Below are positions 1 through 12,470 of a DNA stretch of 64,000 bases, in pieces. The stretch's first letter is position 1. Each line of letters starts with the position of its first letter. The DNA lies in contig FJOG01000018.1 of NCBI GenBank assembly GCA_900073065.1, positions 1-64,000 of the forward strand, read 5' to 3'. The position numbers were made by a program, and so were the translations under genes. The notes below the pieces were generated by a model. That model made no database searches. It was not told the origin of the DNA and was given only the letters and a program-made list of their open reading frames with translations. The DNA comes from Phialocephala subalpina (lineage: Eukaryota > Ascomycota > Leotiomycetes > Helotiales > Mollisiaceae).

Positions 1-1520
1 AATAATTATTAATTTAAATTATATTTAATTTTATTAAATTTAATTCGATAATTAATTAATATTATTAAATAATAAAATAAAATAAATATTTAAATGCGAA
101 AATTAATTTAAATTTATTATTATATTAATTTAATATTAAAAATATAATTTTATAATTTAATAAAAATATATAATTAAAATTTAAAATATAATAAAAAAGA
201 ATTCTAAAAATAAATTTAATTAATTTATTATATATATTATAAGCTATTATAACGATTTTATTAATCGCGATAATAAATAAATAATAATTTATTTTCGATC
301 AATGAATTTTTAATTTTTTCGAATAAAAAAATTTCGATGAAATATTAAAATTCTAAGGATATTTTTTAATATTTCGAAGTATTTATTTTTAATATAAATA
401 AGAATTACTTTAATTCGAACTAATTCTATCGGTCTAATCAAGTAATCGCTTAACGATAAAGTAGAAAAGTAGTGTGGCGGAGTGATTTGGTTGCTAGTAC
501 TAATTACTGGTACTAGTGTTGTTCTTCTAGATCGGGCCTAGTGCTACACGTGACTCGGTCTTGGATATATTAGGAGATCTGGCATCTTGTATTCTTAGTT
601 CTTTAGGTAGTATTCTACGTGGTTCGCAGACACTAGAATTGACTCCAAGAGGTTTACCCCTCTATAGTAAATCCAAAGGTAAAGTTCTAATTTTTATCCC
701 TTTAATAATTATTATCTTAGTATTTAATTTCCTTAGTTATATAGATAGCTAGGTGGCCCTTCTAAAAAGGAGCAAATAAACAGAATATATTCATTAATAC
801 CAAATTAAAATCTTAGTATTTGTAATTACCCCCGGACGAACTAACAAATTCAAATCAAATAATAATATAAATAATAATTAGAATATTCGAAATATACGTA
901 TTAACTTTTTATTATTATATATAAATAATAAAATAATTGTTTAATTATATATAAATAAATTAGTAATTTTCGAAAATAATAAATTAAATATTTTTAATTT
1001 AAAAGTTATCGTTATTTTTTATTTCGATTAGTATTTATATTAATTTCTTCTTCGAATTAATTAAAGGATTATAATATAATATCGAAAATAAATATTATAT
1101 TAATAATAACTTTTATTTAATTTTTTCGTTTGAATAAAAAAGTTTAATTTCGATATTTATATTTATTTAAAACTAATTTTACTTTTATTATTATTATTAT
1201 TTTGGGGTTTTTACAAAATTAAATTAATTAATATAATAATAATAAAATAAAATAAAATATATTAAACGAATTAATATTTTTATTTTTATTTATATTATTA
1301 ATCGAAAATAATAAAAAATAATATAAAAAAAATTTAAATTTAAAAATTTGCTTTTAACTTTTTATATTTCTAATATTATTTCATTAAATTATTAAACTTT
1401 TAAATTAATTAGGAATATATTTAAAATAAGATTAATAACGTCAAATTAAAAGAGCTTGAAAATAGCTTTTTACTTTGTAATTAAAACCAAAAAAAGCTAT
1501 AAAAACAATAAAAGATAATA
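1..1520. repeat. AT-rich RIP-degraded block
   Basis: Almost pure A/T sequence with no usable open frame. The few remaining C residues sit mostly in CpG (many TTCGA/TTCG words), while CpA, CpT and CpC are rare. This is what repeat-induced point mutation leaves in old transposon DNA in many Pezizomycotina. I cannot recognise the original element. Known: RIP acts on duplicated DNA during the sexual cycle. Inferred: this is an AT isochore, possibly heterochromatic. Confidence 0.8.
421..790. other. GC-normal island in the AT block
   Basis: A roughly 350-bp stretch of ordinary base composition inside the AT-rich block. It contains a short inverted repeat (CTAGTAC at 494-500, GTACTAG at 510-516). 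A 63-codon open stretch lies within it but has no ATG start and no recognisable motif, so I do not call a gene. It could be a less mutated piece of a transposon end or an LTR fragment; identity unresolved. Confidence 0.35.
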
Positions 1521-2719
1521 ATAAAAGCGATGAGAAAAAGAGAAAACAACAAGGAGTTTAAACAAGAGCTATAATAAGAAAAGCGATAGTATTAAAATAA
1601 GAAAGAAGAGATTAATAGCAATATGTATTATTCTGAAGACAGCGATCGTAATCATAAAACAAATAATATGGAGAGGACAGCAAGGACCCACGATCCGCAA
1701 AACAGTAGAAACTGCCTTTGGTACTTATCGATAAAATTAAAGAGCCTCGTAATTTTATATTGCTTTTAACCTCGTAACCTGAAATAAGTAAGGCGCAGTT
1801 TTAAAGCAATTGCCGGCGTCTAATAATACTTATAAATAACGATTACTATTATACTTTATAAATTTCTCGAAGTCCTTTTGTTATAATAAAATCGGCATTA
1901 ATTACGGAGTATTAAAAATAGCTTTTCTAAGGTTTCCTAAAACGCATAAAAATCGAGAAAAAGACAACGTATAATCTCGAGTTCTATTTGCTAAATATCT
2001 TAGAGCACTTTTACCTCCCCGTCCTTTCTAAAGCGTTAAGTATGCGATCTAATAAAAAGATGTCCGCAAAGGCTGCAACCCCTCACGATGCTAGCGCACA
2101 TTCCAAGATGTATTCCGCAGCGGTGCGGCCTCGGATAAAGCGTATTCGATAGATACTTAAAGAGGATACGATGATACTCAAGATAAAGAAAGTGAATAGC
2201 TACTCGTGAGAAGAGATCTATGTTGCCCTCCCCGATCGGACTCTAAAGACGATCCAAGTGCACTACTCTACGAAACTCAAAAAGTAGTCATAGTACTATC
2301 GACCAATGAACACCTTAAGCACCATCTCTGCTACACCCGAATGGACCAGCCTCAGCAGGCAACAGACTCAATAGGGAATGGAATCCGCCATGTCATCGTA
2401 GGGAAAGGTTTAGTGCTGTGCACGCGCTATAGTTGGGGAAGGGCAAACAGACGATCTCACGAGGATTACAGAGCTGAGGTGGATTTCGTTTATTTCTGGG
2501 CTGGATCACGATGGAGTTACGCTGAGTAGTTCTCTCGACAAGTGTATGAGGACATCAATATTACACCCATTTTGTTCTCCTGATTAGTTATCGACCACTT
2601 GGCAAACTTCTTACGAAATCTTCACAGGAAATTGAGATTTAGGAAACTACTATTCTTCCTAGTCTACAAAAGCACCATATCGGTGCTATCCGGGATTTCC
2701 ATATTGCTCGGAGGCTCAC
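1521..2719. other. Transition zone without a supported gene
   Basis: Composition climbs gradually from AT-rich to normal. There are open stretches, the longest at 2206-2529 on the plus strand, but none starts at a convincing ATG or shows a family motif. Probably further eroded relic DNA leading into the membrane-protein and HET relics to the right. Confidence 0.4.
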
Positions 2720-3215
2720 TTGCTACTCAATTTGGTTTGGGGCTTTATAGTCGGCGCCTTGACATGTATGCTTTCTCTAATTGTGTATTATCGCTCGTCT
2801 ACAGCTGCTACGATACTAAGCTGTGTTTCAAGCTTCACGCAAGTTATCTGTTTAATGTTACTTGTTGAGTGTGTCGAGGTAGCTATAAAAGCTGGAAATA
2901 TTGGGGGTATTAAGTTGCAGACGTTATAAAGTTAACGACCTTTAAGCGAGTATTCGGCCTCTCAAGTGAAATTAACCAGCGACAAGAAGAAGCCAGAGAC
3001 AAAAAGCTACTTACATACCTACGAGAATCGTATACTAATCATTTCGGAGTTGCCAACATTAGTTTGAGAGCCTATCAATTAGGGGTGTTAACCGCCAGCC
3101 TTACGATATTAGCGAACTTTCCCTCACCTCGTTCGAACCGTCCCACTAGTCGCGCCCTCCTCAAAAACATCTCGCTAACATTAATTATTCTTAAATCGTT
3201 ACTCTTATTTCTCTA
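2720..3215 (+). pseudogene. Relic of a membrane protein
   Basis: One frame (2720-2929) encodes two hydrophobic segments, around LLNLVWGFIVGALTCMLSLI and SSFTQVICLMLLVE, separated by a short polar loop. After a frame change a second coding-like stretch of about 85 codons (roughly 2955-3215) follows: a charged helix with QRQEEARDKK, then a hydrophobic end. Together they resemble the remains of a fungal multi-pass membrane protein. I do not recognise the family. It lies just upstream of the HET relic on the same strand, so the two might once have been one gene, but stops in between prevent a claim. Confidence 0.4.
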
Positions 3216-3269
3216 GTAACTATTACCTTTATTACTCGGCGCTATAGCTTTATCGGTCATGAGATAGAG

Positions 3270-3935
3270 TATCGCCCACTTAACACCGCTAAGAACGAGA
3301 TTAGGCTCTTGAAGATTTTGCCACCAAAGTCACGCAGCCTTATTAACTAACCACGGGAAATAATACATTACATCCTCGAGTACGTATCATTAGATGACTA
3401 CTCTAAAGAATACAAATCTCATTCAATTAATCGAAAAGGAAAACATTTTTGTCGAGGAACCTCTTAGCATAAAAACTTTGTAAAGGCTTACGAGAGAGCA
3501 AGTATTATAACTCTATTCGATAAGGGCACAGTTGGCACATGTCCTCCGTTCTCCCGTGTTTACGTTTCACTTGTTGCTCTAAGTTCACTTCATGGGTAGC
3601 ACCGGTAGAAATAGGGGGACTATTTCGCTTTGTCATATTATTAGGGGGACTATGAGGATTCGCGCCAAATCATCGTAAATGGGCATAAGATACGGGTTAC
3701 TAAAAATTTACACGATTTCCTCCAAACAATTCATAGCTACACTCTTGGGGTCAATTCTTCGTGTGGGATATAAATTGATGCAATTTGCATCAATCAAAAT
3801 AATATAGTCGAGAAAAACAAGCAAGTCAAACGGATAGCGGCTATATATTATCAAGCTTTCACCACACTGGCGTGGATAGGACTCGAGAGCAACGATAGCA
3901 ACATGGCATTAGCCAAGCAGCTCATTGTGAGGTGA
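3270..3935 (+). pseudogene. HET (heterokaryon incompatibility) domain relic
   Basis: A single frame carries the ordered landmarks of a fungal HET domain: YRPL plus EIRLLKILP at 3270-3330, an LEYVSLDD block near 3375-3400, then DAICINQ at 3777-3797 followed by QVKRIAAIYYQA and LAWIGLES. The HET motif is normally preceded by Leu-Trp-Ile; here the Trp position is a TAA (3771-3773), and other in-frame stops occur (for example after SRSLIN). All landmarks stay in one frame, so damage is by nonsense substitution rather than indels, as expected from RIP. Intact HET proteins trigger programmed cell death on fusion of incompatible hyphae. This copy cannot encode one. Confidence 0.8.
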
Positions 3936-4325
3936 TTTTGCCTAGTTCAAAGGGCTTACTGCGCGATTAAGCCAGCCATCTGAATTTGATGTTGATACAC
4001 TGCGCTTCTTCCGGCGGGAGAAGGGATTTGAAGGACGAGGTTAGTAAATCTGGATAAAATTCATATCGACGGTAGCTATCATAGAAGAATTTAAAAGCAG
4101 GTGGGAGAGAGAACAGTACACTTCGAGAATGCTAGTATTTGGAGCCGTGGGATAAACGGGATTTATGTAACCACCTAGAAGAAGCTCCCTGCTAGAATTG
4201 AACTTATTTAGCGTTACATTCAACCCCCTCTTTGCCGCTTACAACTGCCGCGCTGCTGCTATAAGCTTAGAGTGCCCTTAATTGAAATGGCACAGTGCTT
4301 GAAATCCTCAACTTTCCATCCCTTC

Positions 4326-4595
4326 CTAAGCTTCGGTGAGATGCGCATTTGCTAGGGGTGTCGAGTCCGTAAACGAGGCAGGAATTAGCACTGAGGGATA
4401 TTCGATTTCAGACAAATTTTGGGTAAAGTAGGTCTTGCCTTTCCTAGGACCGCCAGATATCCATAGGAGGTGTCTTAGGCCTTTGAGCCATGACTGAAAT
4501 TCGCCCACGGTCCCCTCGACGGCATTACTTTTCTCGGTAATGATCGTATCCCGATCGATGACGGGGTTCGTAAGGAAGAGTGCATTCTTGCAGCC
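4326..4595 (-). pseudogene. NACHT/NLR NTPase fragment
   Basis: Reading leftwards, the frame gives KNALFLTNPVIDRD..., the linker seen just upstream of the NTPase in fungal NLR proteins, then FQSWLKGLRHLLWISGG and a P-loop-like GGPRKGKT. The segment that normally lies between the linker and FQSWL is missing, and the frame stops after about 60 more residues, well before the rest of a NACHT domain. So it is a short, internally deleted fragment. Fungal NLRs act in non-self recognition and often sit near HET genes. It faces the HET relic tail to tail. Confidence 0.7.
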
Positions 4596-5964
4596 TAGCT
4601 ATGATTTAAGTGATGAAGTTGGGTAATTTTATATATTTTTTTGGTGGGATTTTGACAGGGAGAGGGCTTTGACACGGGATCTCGGTTATTCGGGCGATTC
4701 CACATCCTTCTTGACTCATTCCACCGCTCGCCAATACCAAAGACGAGCAATACGTCCCATTCTACCTGCCGGACACTACGCAAAGTCGAACCAAGACGTC
4801 ACAGTTACGACGAGAATGCTAATACCGTCAATAGGACAGTCGCAGCAGAGAATCATTCTGCCATCTCTCCAAACGGACCGGCCACATGTGTGCGACCCCT
4901 CCTCCGACTCCTCTCGGCCGCAGCGAACTCTTCTTACAGAACAAGGGCTCGTCGCTGGTTTTCAACGGCTCGTCGCTCGTTTTAACGGCTCGCCGCCGAT
5001 AGCGAGAGGCTGCGTCACGCAGCCGACGGCTTTCCTGTGCGGCATATTAGCAGGGCTAGAAGGAATGCAGTAACCGCGGGACTCACGCTGCAGGAGATGC
5101 ACGTCTGCTTGCGTGTACCATCCTTTTGAACCCCGAATTTGTCGATAGATTGAGCCCCTCTTGAACCACACGTGAGGTTGCTGCACCTGAATAGGGAAGA
5201 ATCCATGGCATTTCAGAGTTGAACGACTTTCTTGCTTTGGATATGGTAAAGGCCTCGAGCATATAGTCGACAATAAGCACACTGTAAGAACTCCGCACCA
5301 AAGCCAAAGCAAAACGATAGCAGCTTGTGTACATGGGCTCTTAGATGTGAGCAAGGCTAACTGTCCTCATCTTACCGTATCATACATACGTATGCAGCTT
5401 TAAAAGTCCTTGTAGAATATGTGTTGATTGATTAGATTCGCACAATATCTTGCCGGCAGTAGACACGCTTCACCCTTTGAGTTCATCACGCAAGTGGCCA
5501 AGTTCCTTCTAAGCCAGATTCGGCATAGCATCAGGTAAATCACGTGCCGACCGCATTCCTATCTTATTCCATTTGGGGAAACTTCGGCAATTCTTTGCCA
5601 GTACACGTCGCGACCAGCATACGGCCACCAGCGGGCCTCCTAGCGGCGGGGTTAGTTTTCCCTTTCACTTCGTTTCAGGGCACGCTCTGGTCTGTGGTGA
5701 CTCTTGATGAAGTGAAGACATGGACATGAGAATCTCAAGGAGATTCTATCCATACACTAAATAATTGTTGAGGCTGCCTGTGCAGAAGTGATCGTTATCT
5801 GTTGCACTAAAGACCCCTTTTCAGGTACGGCAGTTGTTGTCGGGAATGATGCTGATTGTAGGGACCCTCCTGCAGCAACAGTAGTTGAGGCTACAACTTC
5901 CGCCGTTGCTTGTGCGAGCCTTTCCATATCCCCCTCTTCCAGCGTGAGCCCTGCCGCTTTGCGT
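4596..5964. other. Intergenic stretch, no supported gene
   Basis: Normal base composition with several overlapping open stretches on both strands, none with a family motif or splice pattern I can defend. Around 4940-5030 there are short direct repeats of GGCTCGTCGCT and a small palindrome GCTGCGTCACGCAGC. The right end (5788-5964) lies immediately downstream of the chitinase stop and is likely its 3' UTR and terminator region. Confidence 0.4.
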
Positions 5965-8900
5965 TCATCCGGACCTAAGTAACGGGGGATAAATTAGCTC
6001 TGATTCTGGAAAGTTTTGGGAGAAGAGTAAGACATGTTTCGGGAGAAGAATCCTGAATCTGTCCAATAAAGGAAAGAATGGGCCCCCCCAATACCTACAC
6101 CCCTCTTTCTGACACTTAAAGAATCCATACGCTTCCCAAAGCTCCCTAGGAGTTGCTTTTCTGGTCGAGTTCCCCTCATCCACCAATATATCTTCCGGGT
6201 TGATTTTGAGCTTCTGTGTTGGAATGTATTGAGAAGGTGGGCGTTGTGAAAGGATCTCATGGACTGCCGGCTGCAAAGCCTCCCAGTCATTCTCCAGCAT
6301 TGCCTCCTCCTCATATGACCGTCTGGGATGATCTCTGTACCAGGTCAGGCCCTGTGTGAGGGTGTGGACAGGTGCCTCCGCGTAGTCGGCAGGGTTATAA
6401 CCTAGCAAAGCATTGTCGCCATACCAGCCGTCATTCGTCATGAGAGCATATCCGGGATCAGGTGTAAGAATCGTAGGTAAACATGGATTGTTGGACATAC
6501 GGCCGCTGGCCTCGCCTGTATTCGCGAATATCATCGAAAAGCCGGTGACTGTATACAGAGTGGAAGTGTATTCGGTACAGACCAAGTTGTTGATTGGCCC
6601 CCCCTCCGTCTTGATCTGCGTCTTGGCTTTACTGCAGGTGCCCCAGAGTTTACCGGCTCCGTTATTGTCGCGCTGTGGAAGGAAGCGAAGCCATTGTGTG
6701 TATTGCTGTTCGGGGTCATTTGCCATGAACGCGAAAGGGGGCCACTCATCACGTTGACATGAGTTCAAATGTCCCCAGGCTGCTGGGAGGCTCGATATCC
6801 ACGACCTCCAACTCTTATGGTGTTGGTTATCCCATGCCCTAGGCAATGTCCTGCCACCCATTCTGGACATTGGACACAGTAGGGTGTCCATGTTGATCGT
6901 CCCAACGCCCCGACTGTTGACGGAAGAATAGTGAGCGCATGCCTGTGGGAACTCTGCGAAATCGCAAACAGCTGTCTTCACCGGTGCGACATAAGTGATC
7001 GTTGTTTGGATTTCCACTGTCGATGTGCATTTTGTGGGGTCTTTCTGCTTGTAGACCAAGTTTGAAAGAGGAGAAAAGTAGGAGCCAAGAAGAGGCTGAT
7101 ACTTCCACACCCCAGCTATGATGTGCGGGATAAGATTAACTGCGAGAATAGTGGTGAAATCTCCCGCAAGATAAGCACAGTAGTCGGCTGTAGCCACGAC
7201 GTAGTCGTCCTTGTATAGCTGGGTGCTTTTGAGATTGATACTAGCACCCAGTCCGCCGGTGAGCAAACTGTTTGCATTGGTTGCGGGGCAGGTGGTCAAT
7301 TCACTACTGCGAATCGAGTCGCAACAGTAGCTAGAGTAGTGGCCAGTCTTGCACCCGGTGGATGCTCCACCGATGTGTGTGTTCTGAGTCAAGAGTATCT
7401 TGCCAGTAGGGCAGGTTTGTCCACATCCTTTGGGCTTACCATACCAATCACAGGCTTTGAGAGTAACATCTGATTCAACGCAAAATGCTCGGTTAAAGCC
7501 GTTGCCTCCTCCGTGACAACCATCTGCAACATAAGCATTGGTGTCCTGTCGTAGCGTCAGCGCGTGGCTCTAAGATATGTCAAAGAAGCGGAAGAGTCAG
7601 GTATTGAGCTCGAGAGAGCTCAAAAAGGAAGGAAGCACGTACCGCATCGTACACCTTGCCATGACCAATGGTCTCAAGCTGAAAACCATCGTTGCATTTG
7701 GGGACTGCCATGCAATCGCTCCAGTAAGTAAGCAGACTGATCGAATTCTGTGAACTCGTGGCGGCCAGCTTCGAGAGTGCGTAGCTAGGATTTGTAGAGA
7801 CATCGTCTCCAATAGTTGTAAGACCACTGGTGGCAAAGTTGACCAGCGATGCTTGAGAAGATGGATCGTCCAAGTCCAACGCCCACACCATCCTGCCTCC
7901 CAAACACTTTTTATTTGCGTAAGTCCTCTTCAACTCGAGGGTTTCTTCGTCGTCGTAAGACACCCATTGATCCGTGTCCCAAACCAGATACTTGATCGCG
8001 GCTTCTTTGTCTAGAACAGGCGTCAAGCTGTACTCGGCGATGATATCCTGGATCTCCGAGTTTGACAATATTCCAGACGTCTGAGTGCACTTCCCTGGGC
8101 TTGCTCCGCCGCTAAAAGGACAACCAGGCGTTGTACATGTGGGATCAGAGAGTGTGAATGATCGACCGTAGAATCCAAGGCCAAGTACAACCTTTGAAGG
8201 GTCGATCTTGTTGCGCCAAAGGAGATTGAGACCCTCTGTGATTTCAGTGAGGTTTGTATGCGGTTTAACCACAGCCTCAGTGTAAGGCGAATTACCATCC
8301 CACGTTCCATGACTTTAGAGATGTTAGCATGCATTGCCATATATTTTAAGACACTAAATCTCCGTTCAATGCCGAAGGCTTAAAGATCATCGCGAAGGCA
8401 CCACTATGTGGAGCTCCATACGGTAAAGAGAAAGGACTGAAGGAAGAAGTACGAACATATCATAGGACATAAAGTTGTAGTTATCGACGTATTCTGACAT
8501 TCCCATAATGTCAAATCCTTGAAGATACCAATAAGACGAAGGTAGAGTGACGCTGATTCCGTACTTCGAGCCGCACGCAGCTTTCAACTCTTTGAGGAAG
8601 GTGACGAAGTTTGGGGTGTCTGCTGCTACTCCGTCACGGTCAGATGCAGCTGGATATTCCCAATCAATGTCAATGCCTTCAGCATGTTAGCTTTTGTCTG
8701 TCATGAGTGGATCATCCCCAGTTCTCAAGTCATGTTTGGGAATTTGCAAGCGCACGGCGCTCCAATGCTCAAAAGTAGTCGTGAAGTTGGAAGAGATGCT
8801 GATAAGGAGCGTTTACAAAAAATGAGAGAGATATCATACCATCGAATGAGTAGGTAGCCATGAATTGCAGAGCTGAAGTAATAAAAGTTGCGCGACTGCT

Positions 8901-9895
8901 CGAGCTGCTGACCATGTCCGAAAATATCTTTCCACCAGCAGCCCATCCACCGACCGAGATGAAGACCTTCAGCCCACTTGTGGATGACTTAAGATTCGTG
9001 AAGCGCGGATACAGTTCGGCATCGAAGCTGTTCATCTGCGAGATCTTGTAGTCATCGCCAATGAGTGCGAAAGCGTAGTTCAGTTGAGTCCTGCGGATAC
9101 CGGGACAATTAGCACAAGCCATGCCAGAACTGTTTCAAGGAAATGATGTCTCATTATCTCGAGATAACGGTCCCGAAACATTGGGCGGCAGGATAGTGAA
9201 ATCCTTAATACTCACCAAACGCCAGCAGTAATATTCTCAGGTGCCCAGGCATCGCATGGGCGAGTATATGACCAGCTTTCGTAGTATCCGACAAGCTGCG
9301 CGTCGCTCGAACTTCCTGCACATGATCTGATTTCATGTTAGCAGAGGTCAGCATAATGTGTGCGAGTACAAGTTATCGTGCGTAGCTCCGGTGGTTGCTC
9401 CTCATTTCGTTTGTATAGACATGCTGATACGTTACAGAGTATGCAGTTGATCTACCACCAAGGCATGTATGCTACAGAACAACGCCTATAGGAGGATGAA
9501 CAAATAAATACCACCTACGGCTCATCAACAGTAGTGCATCCAGTGACACATCCTGTACCACAAAAGTCTGAGGTAGTACCACAAAATCCGTACTGACTGC
9601 AACAGACGTTGAGGGGACAGTCATAACTGTCAGAGGGTGCATATGCTGGATCATATGAGCTGAAGTGTCAACCCTTGAGAGGTAAGCTGTACTTACGCCC
9701 ACACTCTGCGATAGCATCACAGCTGCTTGTGCAGTTACCCGTGCCACAATATGTAGGGCCAAAGCCACAGTATTCTCCGTTGCAGCAGCCGGAGACACAA
9801 AGGCTAGTATCTGAGCAACTCCCGCTCTGCGCACTAGTAAGATTCCAGGAAGATAGGAATAGAACAAATGCGCTCAGTGCTCTGACCAAAAACAT
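5965..9895 (-). CDS. Secreted chitin-binding GH18 chitinase, killer-toxin-like subgroup, with C-terminal NucA/NucB-like module
   Basis: Multi-exon gene. It starts with a signal peptide ([19 protein letters not shown] at 9895), then two hevein-type chitin-binding modules rich in CCxxxxYCG / CCSQYGFCG, the second in a separate exon near 9500-9620. The GH18 barrel begins at [10 protein letters not shown] (about 9300); it has [12 protein letters not shown] and the catalytic signature [10 protein letters not shown] split by an intron (about 8840/8690), so the acid Glu is present. The barrel ends near [10 protein letters not shown] long C-terminal exon (7570-5965) follows, with Cys-rich sequence and a segment ([26 protein letters not shown]) that I read as NucA/NucB nuclease-like. 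Known: such enzymes hydrolyse chitin and resemble yeast killer-toxin alpha subunits. Inferred: action on foreign cell walls. Exon borders are approximate; the GH18 call is very secure, the last module moderate. Confidence 0.88.
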
Positions 9896-12470
9896 CGTGT
9901 CGAAACAAATCAAATGGGGAAAAAAGCGGCGAGATGATAAAAGTTTGTAGGCCGTAGCTATATACAGCTCAAGAAAGCTGTCGGCTAGAAACCAGGATAT
10001 CTATCAACTCGAATAGATCCGATCCCTAGCTGTCTTCATGGCAAGGGGTCACGTACCTAGGCACCCATGCTGCGTTTACTGACCCAATCTCCCCAGAGAA
10101 TCAATCACCTGAAAACCTTCAAGGTACCGCTAAAAGTGGGATATAAAGCTTGACCCCAACCTTGATATACATGTGTTCCATAGAAAATCGTGTAGCGTGG
10201 AAATTGAGGGAGACTCTCTTAGCACTTTGATGAGTCTCGGCAATTATCGGACCACTCGAATCGATGCATCGGAGGTTGACATTCCAGCCATGGGAGCCAA
10301 GGTTAGACTCCTGCAAGCGAAAGGGGGAACGCACGCACACACAGACACGCATGCCCGCCAGCAGGCGCATGAGATCCACTCCACCTCGCTGCTATTGGCC
10401 GGCCGGTGCTGGGACAGAAAGAAGGACATGGAAGGGGGAAAGGCGGCGGAAGCACTACTGGGTACCTCATCAGCAGTGCCCTACCACAGCGGCATCGCAT
10501 GCTTGTGACTGGGCACGGGGCGCAGGTCTTGCTGACTTGTCTGGATCCGGACTTCAGCCTGCTCGCTGCTTTCCACGCAACTGGGATCCTTTTACCGCGA
10601 CGGATCTAAATTGAGTGCTGGACGAAAGCGGCCAAGCGTTGCTACTGGTGGGGTGATAGGTGATGGGTGATAGGTGGTCTTTGGGCCCAGTGGGCTGGCC
10701 AGTCTGCCAGTCTCGCCAGCGTGGGCTCGGCGGGTTTTGGCGCAGCCGCAGCCTGGTTGGTCACTCAACCGGGCCTGGACGAAGCGGATTCGACAGCCCA
10801 GGGGCCGCTGGAAGCAGGCGGAAACTCGCTGCAGCACTAAAGCGACGGTTTATTTCTTTCGATGCCTGGCTCAAGATATCGTAACTTCGAGCTAGGTGCC
10901 TTTGTGGGGGTGAATATCCGAAGAAAATCTTGTAAGCGAGCTCCCTATTCCATTTCCACGCTTCGCGATTTCCATAATACTTCGTATCAAGGGTAACTGT
11001 TCCGCCAAGAATTCTGAAAGGCCTTACTGAATAAGGGAGTAATTCTTAGATTCAAGAATCCTCATTGGCTCGTTTTCCCTTGCTCGCGAGAAATTTCCAG
11101 AAAGCTTGGCGGTAATAGATTCGCCAGAGGGGAAGTACACATCCAATATAAAATTGTTGCCAGGGTAACCTACCTGAGCGAAGCCGAGCCCACCCACACT
11201 ATTGGTACCCATGTATCATTGGGCGATGGAGATATATCCGTATACGTGATCCATTGCGCGTCACTCGAAAAAAGTAATATTTTCATGCCGAACACCGCGA
11301 GTTTGCACTTTCTGTGTGTGATTTTCGAAGAGGCTAGAGCTTGCTGGCGGTACTGTACTCGTATTCTGAAGTTTTGTTTCATTACATCCCAGGAGATACT
11401 ATTGCGACAGGCTGAGAACATTTCGGTCTCCATCCGTCTGTAAGTCCATGCCACAGTAAATAGCAGAAGTGCCTCTTATCATCGCTTAATGTTATTCTTG
11501 GCATTTTGAAGCCTCGCTAGAAACTTTCGCTTATCATATTCTAGCCGCATCAGTCGGTAGGCCGGTGGTACCTGAATGAGGGGGGAATGATGATTGCTTC
11601 CTTTGAATTCCCTGCGCCTAGCATTTCCCCCATGTGCTTGCCTAAGTCCCTTGCATCAATCCACAGATATCGAATCTTAAGGCCACGAGTAACCCAAATG
11701 GCATCTTGTATAGTCCTTGGAAGGTTTGTAAAGCTTCGTGAATAAACCCTGTCATTAATTTAGCCTTTCCATCCACGAAGCCGACGCCTGGAGAAATGCC
11801 GGCCGGGCCGGGGAGCCGTGAACAAGAACCCCTTGAAAAGAGAAAAAAAGGGTTGCAAGGCTCTCCGCTTGACAGATCTGGGAGTCAAGAGGAGTTTGGC
11901 TTTAACACTGAAACGCGATGAACTGACAGGCGCCACTGCTAGACATCAGGCTTCTCTGGACGATGTGCCGCATTCCGCGCGATGGCGCGACTCGGGAGGG
12001 GCCGCGAGCCTCTTTTGAACTGCTCCCGAGCGGGTCTACTGTGGTAAACTCTAAATTCAATGGTACGGAAGGGGGTCGCAAGAAGTCAAGAGCACCGCCC
12101 TGGTTCTGCCACAGCTTGAAGAGGCAATTTATGGGGCGATGACTAGCATTTGCAAATTGTGATTGGTCTAAGCGTCTTACCGCCTTGCAGCGGGTGCTCT
12201 TCACTTCTTGCAACCCCTTCCGTACAGACATTTTCGTGGAACTTTTGTGGGATTTGTAACTTTGTCCAGGCTAGCCCAGCACTTGCAGAAATTTGAAAGA
12301 TCTTCTCATCAGGAAGTAGACAGGCAAGGTGCCGGGCTACATCAACAAAGGCACCTTGCTCACAACGAACCCGAGGGAGGTGAACTCCCTAGATGGTCCC
12401 GCATTGCAATTTACTTGCTGAGCTGTGTTTTCTATCAACCGCCAGCCATGGCCATCTACTCTCAACAACT
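9896..12470. promoter_or_regulatory. Divergent intergenic region between chitinase and LysM gene
   Basis: About 2.6 kb separating the divergent starts at 9895 and 12471. No gene is supported; several open stretches near 10.2-10.9 kb overlap on both strands and are compositionally GC-rich without motifs. The part near 10330-10350 is a CA-rich simple sequence and 10647-10680 carries repeats of GGTGATAG/GGTGATGG. A foldback lies at 12063-12225 (separate entry). The two secreted chitin-related genes could share control from here, which is inference. Confidence 0.45.
12063..12225. repeat. Foldback element with about 34-bp arms
   Basis: The left arm at 12063-12096 (begins GTACGGAAGGGG, ends AAGAGCACC) is matched by its reverse complement at 12192-12225 (ends CCCCTTCCGTAC) with about three mismatches. 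The loop is about 95 bp. It lies about 245 bp upstream of the LysM start. It could be a small MITE or a solo foldback; I see no clear target-site duplication. Confidence 0.65.

Noticed and set aside
561..752. 63-codon open frame in the AT-rich block
   Set aside because: No ATG start, no motif, and surrounded by RIP-degraded DNA.
2206..2529. 107-codon open frame
   Set aside because: No ATG start and no family signature; probably relic sequence.
10173..10895. Several overlapping open frames on both strands
   Set aside because: GC-rich, low-complexity, mutually overlapping and without motifs or splice signals.
12063..12225. tRNA or structured RNA gene
   Set aside because: Arms are too long and there is no cloverleaf, A-box or B-box.
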